Assembly (NCBI RefSeq): GCF_003609835.1
Contig: NZ_AP017899.1
Coordinates: forward strand, 178,613 to 242,612
DNA: 64,000 nucleotides
Reading direction: 5' to 3'
Source: Sphingopyxis sp. FD7
GTDB taxonomy: Bacteria; Pseudomonadota; Alphaproteobacteria; Sphingomonadales; Sphingomonadaceae
The first letter of the stretch is position 1. Every line of letters begins with the position of its first letter. Position numbers and translations under genes: made by a program. The notes beneath the pieces are model-generated. The model saw only the letters and a program-made list of their open reading frames with translations. It had not been told where the DNA came from and ran no database searches. Below are positions 17,098 through 25,444 of the stretch, piece by piece.

Positions 17098-19578
17098 ATG
17101 CTTGATCGTTCCATCCGTAGCCGCCGAGCCGCGGCTTACCTGCTTGCCGCCAGTGCGCTGGCCACGAGTGTTTCGGCGGTTGCCCAGGATAGCCGTTCCG
17201 GTGGCGGGGCTGCTGGCGCAGAGGAGCCGGCAACGGTAATTGTCGTCACGGCGCGCGGGCGCGAGGAAACGCTCAACGACGTGCCGGTCGTCGTCTCGGT
17301 GATCGGCGAGGCAGATATTGCCCGTTCCAACGCGACCGATCTGGTCAAGATTGCCGAACTTACCCCAACAGTTATCGTCGGAGCTTACAAATCCAACGGC
17401 GGCGGCACGATCGCCATCCGCGGGATCAGTTCACCGGCGAACCAGGCCGGATTTGAGCAGGCTGTGTCGGTCGCGATCGACGGGGTTCAGACCAGCGATG
17501 GACGCGTCGCCCAGCTCGGGTTCTTCGATGTCAGCCAGGTGGAAATCCTCAAGGGCCCGCAGGCGCTGTTCTTCGGCAAGAACAGCCCCGCCGGCGTGAT
17601 TGCGATCAGGACCAAGGATCCGACCGACTCGCTCGAAGTGAGCGGGCGCGTGGGGTACGAGTTCGTCGGCGACGAAGTGGTCGCCGACGCGGCCGTGTCC
17701 GGGCCGCTGTCCGACACCTTCGGCGCGCGCATCGCCGTGCGCTACCGCAACCTCGACGGCTGGCTGCGCAATACCGCACAACCAATCGCCAACCCGTTCT
17801 ACAGTGCGGCCACAGGCGCTCCTGCTGGCGCGGCACAGCTTCCCGGCACATCCGATCCGCGCCCAGGAGATGAGGAGTTTCTCGGCCGCCTGACGCTCAA
17901 GGGAGAATTGGGGGATCGGATCACCGCGCGTCTCAAGGTATTCGGCGCGACGGGTAACGATTCCGGCCCTGGCGTTGCCACCCAGAACATCGGCCCCTGC
18001 ACCGGCCCGAATCCGCGCGTCATCGGCATCGCCGACCCGTTCGCCGAATGCATTGCCGATAACCGCACCACCAACGGCGACCTGCCGACGGCGATTTCGA
18101 GCACGATGGCGGGCGATCGCGAGAATGGCCGTGCCTATGGTCGACTCCGGGCCTTCGTGGTTTCGGCCGAGTTGGGTTTTGACCTGGCAGACGGACTGAC
18201 GCTGGTTTCGACCAGTGGCTACAACAAAGTGACCTACGAATTTCTTTCGGGCCTGGATCAGACGACTTACTCGCAGCTCGCCTTTTACAACAAGCAGCGC
18301 AATCGCACCTGGAGCCAGGAGCTGCGACTTGTGTCAGATTTCGACAGTCCGTTCAATTTCATGATCGGCGGTTTCTATCAGGATAACTCGCTGTTTGACA
18401 CCAATGACGTCAAAGTGAGGGATTCGTTCTACCAAGCGTCGAGCGGTCGTTTTGCTCTATACGAGGATCTCAACGTGCAGGACGGCACGACGCTGTCGTT
18501 CTTTGGTCAAGCAATATTCGACATCTCGCCGACGGTCGAATTGGCGGGCGGCGCGCGCTACACCCGCGAGCGCAAGGACTATTCCAAGCGGAACCTATAC
18601 GGCATCTTCGGCTTCAACACAGCTACGACGATGTTCCCCGGCTCGGACGAGGTCGGCGTGCTGAAAGGCGAGTTCGAGGACAGCAACATCTCGCCCGAAG
18701 CGACCCTGACCTGGCGCCCGCATGGCGATGCGACGATTTTCCTGGCTTACAAGACCGGTTTCAAGTCGGGCGGATTCGGGCTGACCAACCCGCTCCAGAC
18801 CACGACGCGGATTTCCGACGTTGACTATGAGTCGGAAAAGGCGCGGGGTTTCGAACTGGGTGCCAAAGGTTCATTCCTCGATCGCCGACTGTCGCTTTCG
18901 GCGGCGGTGTTCGCTTATGAATTCAAGGATCTTCAGGTAAACACCTTCGACCCGGCGCGAATTGCGTTTACCATCAACAATGCCGGTAAGGTGAAGCAGC
19001 GCGGTTTCGAGGTCGAGGGCGATTTCAAGGCCAGCGACGTGTTGCGGCTCCATGCAGCAGTCGCTTACACGCGGAACCGCTTCGAGGACTTCATCGGGCA
19101 GTGTTACGCCTTCACTTTCCCGACCGGCACGACGCGAGCGACCGCCGTGCCACCGCCCAACTGTTCGTTCGTCAATGCGACTGCGCTGACGCTGCAACAG
19201 GACTACGGCGGACGAGCGCCGGCGCGTTCACCCAGCTGGGCGGGAAATGCAGGATTCGAATTCGACATCCCGGTCGGCGAATTCCGCCTCGGAGTGACCG
19301 GTGATGCTTTCTACAGTGGCAGCTACTTCGCCTCCGACACACTTGCCCCGCCAAGCCTTCAGGAGGATTTCTGGCGCTTCAATGCCAGCGTTTCGTTCGG
19401 GCCGGATGATGACCGCTGGAGGGCCTCTCTGGTCGGCCGCAACCTTAGCGATGAGAACTTCCTGCTCTACGCTGCGGACCGGACGGGCGGTGCCAGCGTG
19501 CCAGGCCAGATCGGAGAGCAGCGCGCGGTCGTGAGTCGGGGGCGCGAGGTCATGCTGCAACTCGCGTTCAAGTTCTGA
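17098..19578 (+). CDS. TonB-dependent receptor of the catabolic island
   Basis: An 826-residue outer-membrane receptor. It has a signal peptide ending near VSAVAQ, a TonB-box-like TVIVVTARGREE, a plug domain (VPVVVSVIGEADI to EILKGPQALFFGKNSPAGVIAIRTK) and a long barrel ending in LQLAFKF. A GGGAGA ribosome site precedes the ATG. Its plug ending in RTKDPTD is typical of sphingomonad receptors for hydrophobic organic compounds. It starts an operon with an esterase and an AAHS permease, so it likely takes up the parent substrate of the island. The substrate itself is unknown. Confidence 0.93.
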   Translation: MLDRSIRSRRAAAYLLAASALATSVSAVAQDSRSGGGAAGAEEPATVIVVTARGREETLNDVPVVVSVIGEADIARSNATDLVKIAELTPTVIVGAYKSNGGGTIAIRGISSPANQAGFEQAVSVAIDGVQTSDGRVAQLGFFDVSQVEILKGPQALFFGKNSPAGVIAIRTKDPTDSLEVSGRVGYEFVGDEVVADAAVSGPLSDTFGARIAVRYRNLDGWLRNTAQPIANPFYSAATGAPAGAAQLPGTSDPRPGDEEFLGRLTLKGELGDRITARLKVFGATGNDSGPGVATQNIGPCTGPNPRVIGIADPFAECIADNRTTNGDLPTAISSTMAGDRENGRAYGRLRAFVVSAELGFDLADGLTLVSTSGYNKVTYEFLSGLDQTTYSQLAFYNKQRNRTWSQELRLVSDFDSPFNFMIGGFYQDNSLFDTNDVKVRDSFYQASSGRFALYEDLNVQDGTTLSFFGQAIFDISPTVELAGGARYTRERKDYSKRNLYGIFGFNTATTMFPGSDEVGVLKGEFEDSNISPEATLTWRPHGDATIFLAYKTGFKSGGFGLTNPLQTTTRISDVDYESEKARGFELGAKGSFLDRRLSLSAAVFAYEFKDLQVNTFDPARIAFTINNAGKVKQRGFEVEGDFKASDVLRLHAAVAYTRNRFEDFIGQCYAFTFPTGTTRATAVPPPNCSFVNATALTLQQDYGGRAPARSPSWAGNAGFEFDIPVGEFRLGVTGDAFYSGSYFASDTLAPPSLQEDFWRFNASVSFGPDDDRWRASLVGRNLSDENFLLYAADRTGGASVPGQIGEQRAVVSRGREVMLQLAFKF

Positions 19579-19588
19579 CCGTGACGCG

Positions 19589-20569
19589 ATGACCGACGAA
19601 AGTCGCGCGCTGGTAGATCCCGAAGTGGCAGTGTTGATCGATACACTGCCACTGATCGACCTCAGCGACGCGGCCCTTGCCACCGCGAGAGAGCGTGGGA
19701 GAGTCGATCCTCGCCTGTTCGACACCCAGCTCGAGCCAAGGGCGGTCGAGGTAGAGCGGCACGATGGCCCGCCGGTGGGCGCGCTGCTGTTCGATCCTCC
19801 GCGCAGCGCCCGCGCCCGCGGCGCCATCCTGCACCTGCACGGTGGTGGCATGGTCATGGGGTCGCCCGATATGGCGCGGATTTTCATGCCCGAGATCGCC
19901 TTGCGCCACGAGTTGGTGGTGATGTCCGTCGATTATCGCCTTGCGCCCGAAACGGTGTTTCCGGGGCAACTCGACGATGCCGAGGCGGCACTGCACTGGC
20001 TGATCGCCCAAGCGAGCGATCTCGCCGTAGACCCTGCTCGGATTCTGCTCATGGGCGAGAGCGCCGGTGGCGGCCTGGCGGCGGCGCTGGCGCTGCGCCT
20101 GCGCGACCGTGGCGGACCCGGGCTGGCTGGGCAGATACTGACTTACCCGATGCTCGATCACCGAACCGGTGGGGCGAACGACCCGCACGATCACGGACCA
20201 GCCGGGCAGTTCATCTGGACCGCCATGCGCAATCGATATGGCTGGGACGCACTCCGGGGCGGACAATCGATCGATCGCGCCCAGGTCGGCTGGTTCTCGC
20301 CCGCCACGGCGAAGTCGCTCGCCGGGCTCCCACCGACTTTCCTCGCAACCGGCAGCCTCGATCTGTTTCTGGCCGAGAACCTCGAGTTCGCCCGCCGGCT
20401 GTGTGCGGCGGGCAATGCGACCGAGTTCCACACCTACAGTGGCGCGATCCACGGCTTCGATCTGTTGCGCCGCAGCCGCCTCGCGCGGCAATATCGCCGC
20501 GATCTGGGCGCATGGCTCGATGCCCTGTTAGCTATTGGTATCGCCGAACCGAAACGGACCACCGCATGA
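19589..20569 (+). CDS. Alpha/beta hydrolase, HSL family esterase
   Basis: A 326-residue hydrolase. The HSL-family oxyanion motif HGGGMVMGSP and the nucleophile motif GESAGGGLA are present; TGSLDLF supplies the Asp and AIHGFDLL the His of the triad. No signal peptide is visible, so it acts in the cytoplasm. A Baeyer-Villiger enzyme makes esters or lactones, and an esterase in the same island could open them (inference). It begins 10 bases after the TonB receptor and overlaps the permease by ATGA. Confidence 0.9.
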   Translation: MTDESRALVDPEVAVLIDTLPLIDLSDAALATARERGRVDPRLFDTQLEPRAVEVERHDGPPVGALLFDPPRSARARGAILHLHGGGMVMGSPDMARIFMPEIALRHELVVMSVDYRLAPETVFPGQLDDAEAALHWLIAQASDLAVDPARILLMGESAGGGLAAALALRLRDRGGPGLAGQILTYPMLDHRTGGANDPHDHGPAGQFIWTAMRNRYGWDALRGGQSIDRAQVGWFSPATAKSLAGLPPTFLATGSLDLFLAENLEFARRLCAAGNATEFHTYSGAIHGFDLLRRSRLARQYRRDLGAWLDALLAIGIAEPKRTTA

Positions 20570-21858
20570 CTCCCGAAAGATCCTTGGGCGACACACCGAT
20601 GGGCGCGCGTCGCTGGGTGGCGATCGCACTGGCGGTGTTCCTCAACGGGCTCGACGGCTATGATGCGGCGTCGATCAGCTTCGCCGCACCGGGTATCGCC
20701 GCGGATTGGGGACTCGGACCCGCCGTGCTGGGCTGGGTGCTGTCGATGGAACTGATCGGCATGGCTGCCGGTTCGCTCGCGTTCGGGATGGCGGCGGACA
20801 AGTACGGGCGCAGGCCCTGCATCCTGGCGTGCCTGGTGCTGATGGCCGGGGGAATGTTTGGCGCGACCTATGCGGAGAACGTGGAACAGCTTTCCGCCTA
20901 TCGCATCGTCACGGGTCTCGGGATCGGCGGTATGCTCGCCTCGCTGACGGCGGTGGTGGCGGAATATTCCAACGACCGCTGGCGGCCCGTGGTGATCTCG
21001 ACGATGATCGTCGGTTACCCGATCGGCACGGTGCTGGGCGGACTGGTTGCGCGTCAGCTGGTTGCCGCGGGCGACTGGCGCGATGTGTTCCTGTTCGGGT
21101 TTGCCGTGACTGTCGCTGCATTGCCGCTGGCGTTCGCGCTGCTACCTGAATCGCCCGTCTGGCTGGCGCGGTCGCGGAACCATTTGACGCAGGCCAACGC
21201 GGTTCTGCAGCGGTTTCGCCTGCCGCCGGCAAGTGCGCGCGAGCCGACGAATGATTTCGGACGATCGGGCTCGCTGCTCGAACTGTTCCGCCACGGGCTG
21301 GCGCGCACCACCGTACTGCTTACACTCGCCTATGTCGGGCATATGTCTTGCTACTATTTCATTTTCAAATGGTTGCCCAAGCTGGTCGTCGACCTTGGGC
21401 ACCCGGCGCAGGCCGGAGCCGATATGCTGATCGTCGCGATGCTGGCGGGCGCAGCCGCGGGCCCGGTGTTCGGGCTGCTCGCCGGTCGCATCACCCTGCC
21501 GCGCGCGTCGATCCTGGTGCTGCTCGGCGCGGCGCTGGCGGTAAATCTGTTTGCGCGGGTGGGAGCGGACCTGATGCTGTTGACTATCGCGGCTGCGCTG
21601 GTGGGCATATTCTTCAACTCCGGCGGGGTCGCATTCTACGCGCTCCTCGCCAATGCCTTCCCAGCCGAACTGCGCGGCCGCGGCATCGGGTTCGGTGTGG
21701 GTGTGGGCCGCGCCGGCGCGGCGCTGGGCCCGGCGATGGCGGGCGCGATGCTCGCGGCGGATTTCGGCCTTCCCTCCACGGCCCTGGTCATGGGGATGGG
21801 GCCGCTGCTCGGCGCGGTGATAATCTTGGTGTTGTTTCGACCAACCCGCGATAGATGA
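20566..21858 (+). CDS. MFS permease, aromatic acid:H+ symporter (AAHS) type
   Basis: A 430-residue inner-membrane protein with about 12 helices. The first helix carries FLNGLDGYDAASISF, which matches the DGxD motif of AAHS carriers such as PcaK and BenK; FGMAADKYGRRP is the MFS loop 2-3 motif. It probably imports an organic acid or the island's substrate after TonB uptake. The ATG at 20566 overlaps the esterase stop. The island ends here; remnants and an IS3 element follow. Confidence 0.9.
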   Translation: MTPERSLGDTPMGARRWVAIALAVFLNGLDGYDAASISFAAPGIAADWGLGPAVLGWVLSMELIGMAAGSLAFGMAADKYGRRPCILACLVLMAGGMFGATYAENVEQLSAYRIVTGLGIGGMLASLTAVVAEYSNDRWRPVVISTMIVGYPIGTVLGGLVARQLVAAGDWRDVFLFGFAVTVAALPLAFALLPESPVWLARSRNHLTQANAVLQRFRLPPASAREPTNDFGRSGSLLELFRHGLARTTVLLTLAYVGHMSCYYFIFKWLPKLVVDLGHPAQAGADMLIVAMLAGAAAGPVFGLLAGRITLPRASILVLLGAALAVNLFARVGADLMLLTIAAALVGIFFNSGGVAFYALLANAFPAELRGRGIGFGVGVGRAGAALGPAMAGAMLAADFGLPSTALVMGMGPLLGAVIILVLFRPTRDR

Positions 21859-21902
21859 AAATCGAATCCGCATGGCTTAACACATCAAGGGTTGAGCCAT
21901 AG

Positions 21903-22051
21903 GCCGGTGCCCAGTCGCTTGCTGATCGGATAGCCTACGCCGCGCTGGCACCTGCGGAATTGCCGAATGCTCTGAGCGCCGAGTTCGCGACTGGCGATGC
22001 GAACATCCGGCAATTGCGTACATTTACCGAAGACTTTGCCATTCCTCCTAG
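21903..22051 (+). pseudogene. Remnant of an unidentified reading frame cut by the IS3 element
   Basis: The frame starting after a stop at 21900 reads QSLADRIAYAALAPAELP and continues with ordinary residue composition until the IS3 left end at 22052. It has no start and no partner on the other side. I recognise no family. It may be the middle of a gene whose rest was lost when the insertion sequence rearranged. Confidence 0.25.
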
Positions 22052-22114
22052 TGATCTGCCCCCTTCTGAGTGGTCCAAAATTGATGATATTTTGGATGAC
22101 GAAGGAGATTATGA

Positions 22115-22393
22115 ATGCCGAGCAAGAAGCATCGCGCGGAAGAGATTATCGGCAAGCTGCGTGAAGCGGAGGTTGTGCTGGCGCAGGGGGCGACGACTGC
22201 GGAGGCGTGCCGTCGGATCGCGATCAGCGAGCAGACCTACTATCGTTGGCGCAAGGAGTATGGCGGCCTGAAGACCGACCAGGCGCGGCGGATGAAAGAT
22301 CTGGAGAAAGAGAATGCGCGGCTTCGTCGTGCGATATCGGACCTGACGCTGGACAAGCTGATCCTGCAGGAGGCCGCCCGGGGAAACTTCTAA
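22115..22393 (+). CDS. IS3-family OrfA
   Basis: A 92-residue protein with a helix-turn-helix (AEACRRIAISEQTYYRWRKEYGG) and a leucine-zipper-like helix (RRMKDLEKENARLRRAISDL). It binds the IS ends. Its stop lies just inside the orfB frame, which is shifted by -1, so a -1 ribosomal slip would give the OrfAB transposase, as usual for the family. Confidence 0.93.
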   Translation: MPSKKHRAEEIIGKLREAEVVLAQGATTAEACRRIAISEQTYYRWRKEYGGLKTDQARRMKDLEKENARLRRAISDLTLDKLILQEAARGNF

Positions 22394-22434
22394 GCCCCGC
22401 GCGCCGAAGGCGCTGTATCGACCACATCAGAAGG

Positions 22435-23286
22435 ATGATGCCGGTGTCCGAGCGGCGACTATGCCGCGTGCTCGGGCAACACCGGTCGACACAGCGCAAG
22501 GCGCCACGCGGGGCGGATGACGAAGCAGCTCTGACCGAGGACATCATCGCGCTGGCCCGGCAATATGGTCGTTATGGCTATCGCCGGGTGACGGCGTTGC
22601 TGCGCGATGCGGGCTGGCATGTGAACCGCAAGCGGGTCGAGCGCATCTGGCGCCGCGAGGGACTGAAGGTGCCGCAGCGGCAGCCGAAGCGCGGGCGGCT
22701 CTGGCTGAACGATGGATCGTGTATCCGGCTCCGGCCGGAATATCCCGGCCATGTCTGGTCATACGACTTCGTCGAGGGCCGCACCCATGACGGTCGCAAA
22801 TACCGGATCCTGTCGATCATCGACGAGGCGAGCCGGGAGTGCCTGGCGTTGCCGGTAGCGCGCAAGCTCAGGAGCGATGACGTGCTCGCAGCGCTGGCCG
22901 AACTGTTCGTCACGCGCGGCCCGCCGGCGCATATAAGGTCGGACAATGGCCCGGAGTTTATCGCGACGGCGGTGCAGCAATGGCTCGCCCAGATCGGCGT
23001 GAAGACGCTCTATATCACGCCCGGATCACCGTGGGAGAATGGCTATTGCGAAAGCTTCAACGGATCGCTGCGCGATGAATTGCTCAACGGCGAGATCTTC
23101 TACTCGCTCGCTGAGGCCCAGATCCTGATCGAAGCCTGGCGGCGACATTACAACACCATCCGGCCGCACAGCTCGCTCGGATATCGACCACCGGCGCCGG
23201 AGGCCGTTCCATCGCCAGTGTCGCCCTCCGGTTCCGCTTCGCTCCACCTACGGCCAACACTGGCGATGGAGGCGTCAATGCACTAA
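22435..23286 (+). CDS. IS3-family OrfB (transposase catalytic part)
   Basis: A part of 283 residues from the first ATG in frame; the real product is the OrfAB fusion made by -1 frameshifting. The integrase core shows the DDE residues in [26 protein letters not shown] and [17 protein letters not shown]. The same protein, residue for residue, is encoded by the second copy on the opposite strand at 25479-26330. Confidence 0.93.
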   Translation: MMPVSERRLCRVLGQHRSTQRKAPRGADDEAALTEDIIALARQYGRYGYRRVTALLRDAGWHVNRKRVERIWRREGLKVPQRQPKRGRLWLNDGSCIRLRPEYPGHVWSYDFVEGRTHDGRKYRILSIIDEASRECLALPVARKLRSDDVLAALAELFVTRGPPAHIRSDNGPEFIATAVQQWLAQIGVKTLYITPGSPWENGYCESFNGSLRDELLNGEIFYSLAEAQILIEAWRRHYNTIRPHSSLGYRPPAPEAVPSPVSPSGSASLHLRPTLAMEASMH

Positions 23287-23320
23287 CAATCCGCCCGGAC
23301 CACTCGGTGGGGGCCGGTCA

Positions 23321-23371
23321 ATTCAGCGTTGCGGTCGTTCCGCACGCGGCCTTGCAGCAATCATCAGCCAT
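23321..23371 (-). pseudogene. 17-codon stub of a metal-exporter-like gene cut by the IS3 right end
   Basis: Reading left from ATG 23371 gives MADDCCKAACGTTATLN, then the IS3 end begins and its first bases TGA supply a stop. A GAAGG ribosome site precedes the ATG. The gene is divergent from merR and sits under the MerR-type promoter at 23408-23438. Cys-rich starts with an early CC pair are known on CDF-type metal-ion exporters that pair with MerR sensors in alphaproteobacteria. I therefore read it as the lost target gene; the exporter family is inference because only 17 codons remain. Confidence 0.62.
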
Positions 23372-23407
23372 TATCTTACCTTCTCGACAATCTGCGAGTC
23401 GGCACTC

Positions 23408-23438
23408 TATCTACACCCTGTAGCAACTACAGGGTCAA
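23408..23438 (-). promoter_or_regulatory. MerR-type operator and 19-bp-spacer promoter
   Basis: ACCCTGTAG-CAA-CTACAGGGT (23415-23435) is a perfect palindrome of the form bound by PbrR/CadR/ZntR-like regulators. On the minus strand TTGACC lies at 23438-23433 and TAGATA at 23413-23408, with a 19-base spacer that holds the palindrome. The overlong spacer is the mark of MerR-activated promoters. The promoter points left into the 17-codon stub. Confidence 0.82.
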
Positions 23439-23454
23439 CCCCGAAGGAGTGGCA

Positions 23455-23853
23455 ATGAAAATTGGCGAACTGGCAAGCGCCACGGCGACCAAGGTCGAGA
23501 CGGTGCGCTATTATGAAAAGATCGGGCTGTTGTTGCCGCCTGCGCGGACCAGCGCCAACTATCGTGCTTACGGCCATGATCATCTGGCGCGTCTGTCGTT
23601 CATCCGCCGCGCCCGCAATCTCGGTTTCACGCTCGAAGCGGTTCGCGAACTGCTCACGCTGTCGGATGACAAGTCCCAATCCTGCGATGCAATCGACGAA
23701 ATCGCGCGCGTCCACCTCACCGAAATCGACCGCAAGATCGCCGATCTGAGCGCGTTGCGCGGCGAGCTCGACCGGGTGGTCGGTTCCTGCCGCCACGGGA
23801 CAGTCGCCGACTGCAAAATCATCGAGACCCTGGCCCCGTGCTCGTTAGCATAA
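23455..23853 (+). CDS. MerR-family divalent-metal sensor (CadR/PbrR/ZntR-like)
   Basis: A 132-residue regulator. The N-terminal winged helix is MKIGELASATATKVETVRYY; a dimerisation helix follows. Cysteines 77, 112 and 120 stand where CadR/PbrR/ZntR proteins place their metal ligands, in SQSCDAI, VGSCRHG and ADCKIIE. This suggests sensing of Cd, Pb or Zn. The ATG follows AAGGAG. It is divergent from a broken target gene across a shared operator, so it may now regulate nothing but itself. Lead versus cadmium versus zinc cannot be settled by eye. Confidence 0.9.
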   Translation: MKIGELASATATKVETVRYYEKIGLLLPPARTSANYRAYGHDHLARLSFIRRARNLGFTLEAVRELLTLSDDKSQSCDAIDEIARVHLTEIDRKIADLSALRGELDRVVGSCRHGTVADCKIIETLAPCSLA

Positions 23854-23880
23854 GCGAACCGCGCGCAGCGAAGAGATCAC

Positions 23881-23917
23881 AAAAAAGCGGGCGCCCGGTC
23901 AGTGACCAGACGCCCGC
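23881..23917 (-). terminator. Rho-independent terminator of the Cys-rich gene pair
   Basis: The stem GCGGGCG / CGCCCGC with inner GGTCA / TGACC encloses a short loop, and on the minus strand it is followed by six T residues (23886-23881). It lies 22 bases beyond the stop of the 49-residue gene. Confidence 0.85.
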
Positions 23918-23938
23918 ACTTATGTCTTGGCTAGTCCC

Positions 23939-24088
23939 TTACGGGCAGCAGTCCATTGCAGCCTCGCAGCATGCGAGCACGAGGTCGCAGCAGGACATGG
24001 CCAGCGATGCGACCTGATCCGGCGCGGCGGCAAAAGCGGCCGAGCTGGAACCGAGCAGCACTGCTGCCGTGATGATGTACTTCTTCAT
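23939..24088 (-). CDS. 49-residue exported protein with three Cys-Cys pairs
   Basis: A small gene on the minus strand. A signal peptide MKKYIITAAVLLGSSSAAFA ends at a likely cleavage site near residue 20. The mature peptide of about 29 residues carries CC pairs at 33-34, 40-41 and 47-48, a CC-x5-CC-x5-CC pattern with seven-residue spacing that would place the pairs on one face of a helix. GGAG lies 9 bases before the ATG, and a strong terminator follows. It is 33 bases downstream of another Cys-rich exported protein and next to a metal sensor, so a periplasmic metal binder is likely (inference). I know no named family. Confidence 0.75.
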   Translation of the reverse strand: MKKYIITAAVLLGSSSAAFAAAPDQVASLAMSCCDLVLACCEAAMDCCP

Positions 24089-24121
24089 GATGTTATCTCC
24101 GTTGAAATTTAATTGCGTGGA

Positions 24122-24451
24122 TCAGCGGAGCATTCGGGGAGGCGGTGGCTCCGGCCCTCCAATAGGTAGAGGCGGAAACTTTCCAAGAAGCGCAAGAAAC
24201 GTGAGTGGCGATAAATCACGGGGCTCGAGCGACGAAATGCGCTCTGCCGGAAGCATCTGGCACATGGCCAAGCAATAGCTCTGACACTGCCCGCGCTCAT
24301 CATCCATGCAATCGCCGCATTCGCCTGCATCTGCGGCCATCTCTGCCATGGGTGCGCAACCGTTCGCTGCATAGGTTGCCTCTACGGGGAGCATTGCGAC
24401 CAAAAAGGCCGCAAGATATAGAAAGAGGCGCTGTGTCACTGGGTGGACCAT
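24122..24451 (-). CDS. 109-residue Cys-rich exported protein, CzcI-like candidate
   Basis: A signal peptide (LFLYLAAFLVAMLPVEATYA) is followed by six cysteines (32, 45, 48, 56, 60, 64) in GCAPMAEMAADAGECGDCMD and QCQSYCLAMC, then a proline-rich tail GGPEPPPPRMLR. Small exported proteins of this shape sit beside czc-type efflux genes, and the tail recalls CzcI-like proteins. It runs in the same direction as the 49-residue gene, 33 bases downstream. With the MerR sensor and the exporter stub it makes a metal-defence module. The family assignment is tentative; membership in the metal module is better supported. Confidence 0.6.
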   Translation of the reverse strand: MVHPVTQRLFLYLAAFLVAMLPVEATYAANGCAPMAEMAADAGECGDCMDDERGQCQSYCLAMCQMLPAERISSLEPRDLSPLTFLALLGKFPPLPIGGPEPPPPRMLR

Positions 24452-24490
24452 ACTGCTGTATCCGCCGTGATCAAAGATATAGTTACACAG

Positions 24491-24722
24491 CTATCCGGTA
24501 AGCTCCTCGTCGCTTCGAGCAGTGCAAATTGTCTTCGCAAAACCATCAGCTCCCCGGTGATCCGGGTCAAAGACGAGATTGGCGTCACTGACAATTCTCG
24601 CCTCAACCGCCCCTTCATTGACCTCAACACTAAACGAGATGCGGAAGGCAGGAGAGCGGAGGTATGTAAGTCGCCCGTAATCCGATTGGATGAATGGACC
24701 GCATTTGCTCACGGCAAATATG
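24491..24722 (-). pseudogene. C-terminal remnant of an unidentified gene
   Basis: A frame on the minus strand enters from the edge of an IS fragment at about 24722 and reads through RISFSVEVNEGAVEARIV to FAKTICTARSDEELTG and a stop at 24491. The residue pattern looks like real beta-rich protein. It has no start of its own and appears cut by the neighbouring insertion sequence. I recognise no family. Confidence 0.35.
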
Positions 24723-25444
24723 GTGAAGCGTCCCGGGTTTCCCGGAGGCGGTTTCATTTGGGTCATGCAACCATATTGAGGTTGTCGGTGGCTGCATAGT
24801 AATTGGCTTCGGCCTCGGCGGGCGGGATGTGTCCGATTGGGCCAAACAGGCGGTGATGGTTGAACCAATCTACCCAGCGCAGGGTTGCCATTTCCACCGC
24901 TGAAGCGTTTGGCCATGATCGTTGCCGCCAGATGACTTCGGCCTTGTAGAGGCCGTTGATGGTCTCGGCGAGGGCGTTGTCATACGAGTCACCGACACTG
25001 CCCACAGAGGGCACCAGCTCGGCTTCGGACAGCCGCTGGGTGTAGCTCATGGCCAGATATTGCACACCCCTGTCGCTATGGTGGATCAGGCCATCCTCGG
25101 CATTTGGCCTGCGCGCATGGATTGCCTGCTCCAGGGCATCCAGCACGAACCCTGCTGTGGCGCTGGTGCTGACCTTCCAGCCTACGATCCGCCGGGCGAA
25201 GGCGTCGATCACGAAGGCCACGTAGACAAAGCCGGTCCAGGTATGAACATAGGTGAAGTCGACGACCCACAGCGCGTTGGGCCGCTTGACCTTGAACGCA
25301 CGGTTGACCCTGTCCAGCGGGCACGGTGTCTTCGGATTACTGACGGTGGTAACGCAGGCTTTACCGCGCCTTATCCCTGCCAAGCCCATCGCGCGCATCA
25401 GCCGCTCCACGGTGCACTTGGCGACGTCGATCCCATCGCGGCGC
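24723..25444 (-). mobile_element. Fragment of a different IS3-family element
   Basis: One end is seen as TGAAGCGTCCCGGGTTTCC at 24723, an IS3-type terminal repeat. The fragment runs to 25444, where the truncated copy of the other IS3 element replaces the rest. It holds the last two thirds of an orfB. Both orfA and the opposite end are missing, so the fragment cannot move by itself. Confidence 0.72.
24763..25444 (-). pseudogene. IS3-family OrfB, 5' truncated
   Basis: The reading starts inside the protein at RRDGIDVAKCTVERLMRAMG and continues to the natural stop. The DDE core is visible: NALWVVDFTYV, LIHHSDRGVQY and DNALAETINGLYKAEVI. The upstream part, including the usual EQFERYGYRR-like region, was removed at 25445. 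It differs from the OrfB of the two neighbouring copies. Confidence 0.85.

Larger units (their letters stand above)
22052..23320 (+). mobile_element. IS3-family insertion sequence, full copy (IS407-like ends)
   Basis: The element is 1269 bp. The left end TGATCTGCCCCCTTCTGAG and the reverse complement of the right end, TGACCGGCCCCCACCGAG, match at most positions and then share GTGGTCC. Overlapping orfA and orfB lie inside. The flanking bases (CCTAG left, ATTCA right) do not form a target duplication. The IS407 group placement rests on the end sequence and is from memory. An 899-bp inverted second copy lies at 25445-26343. Confidence 0.88.

Noticed and set aside
22049..23323. Target-site duplication around the full IS3 copy.
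   Set aside because: The flanks CCTAG and ATTCA do not match in 3 to 5 bases, and the flanks of the truncated copy do not restore a match after mental inversion.
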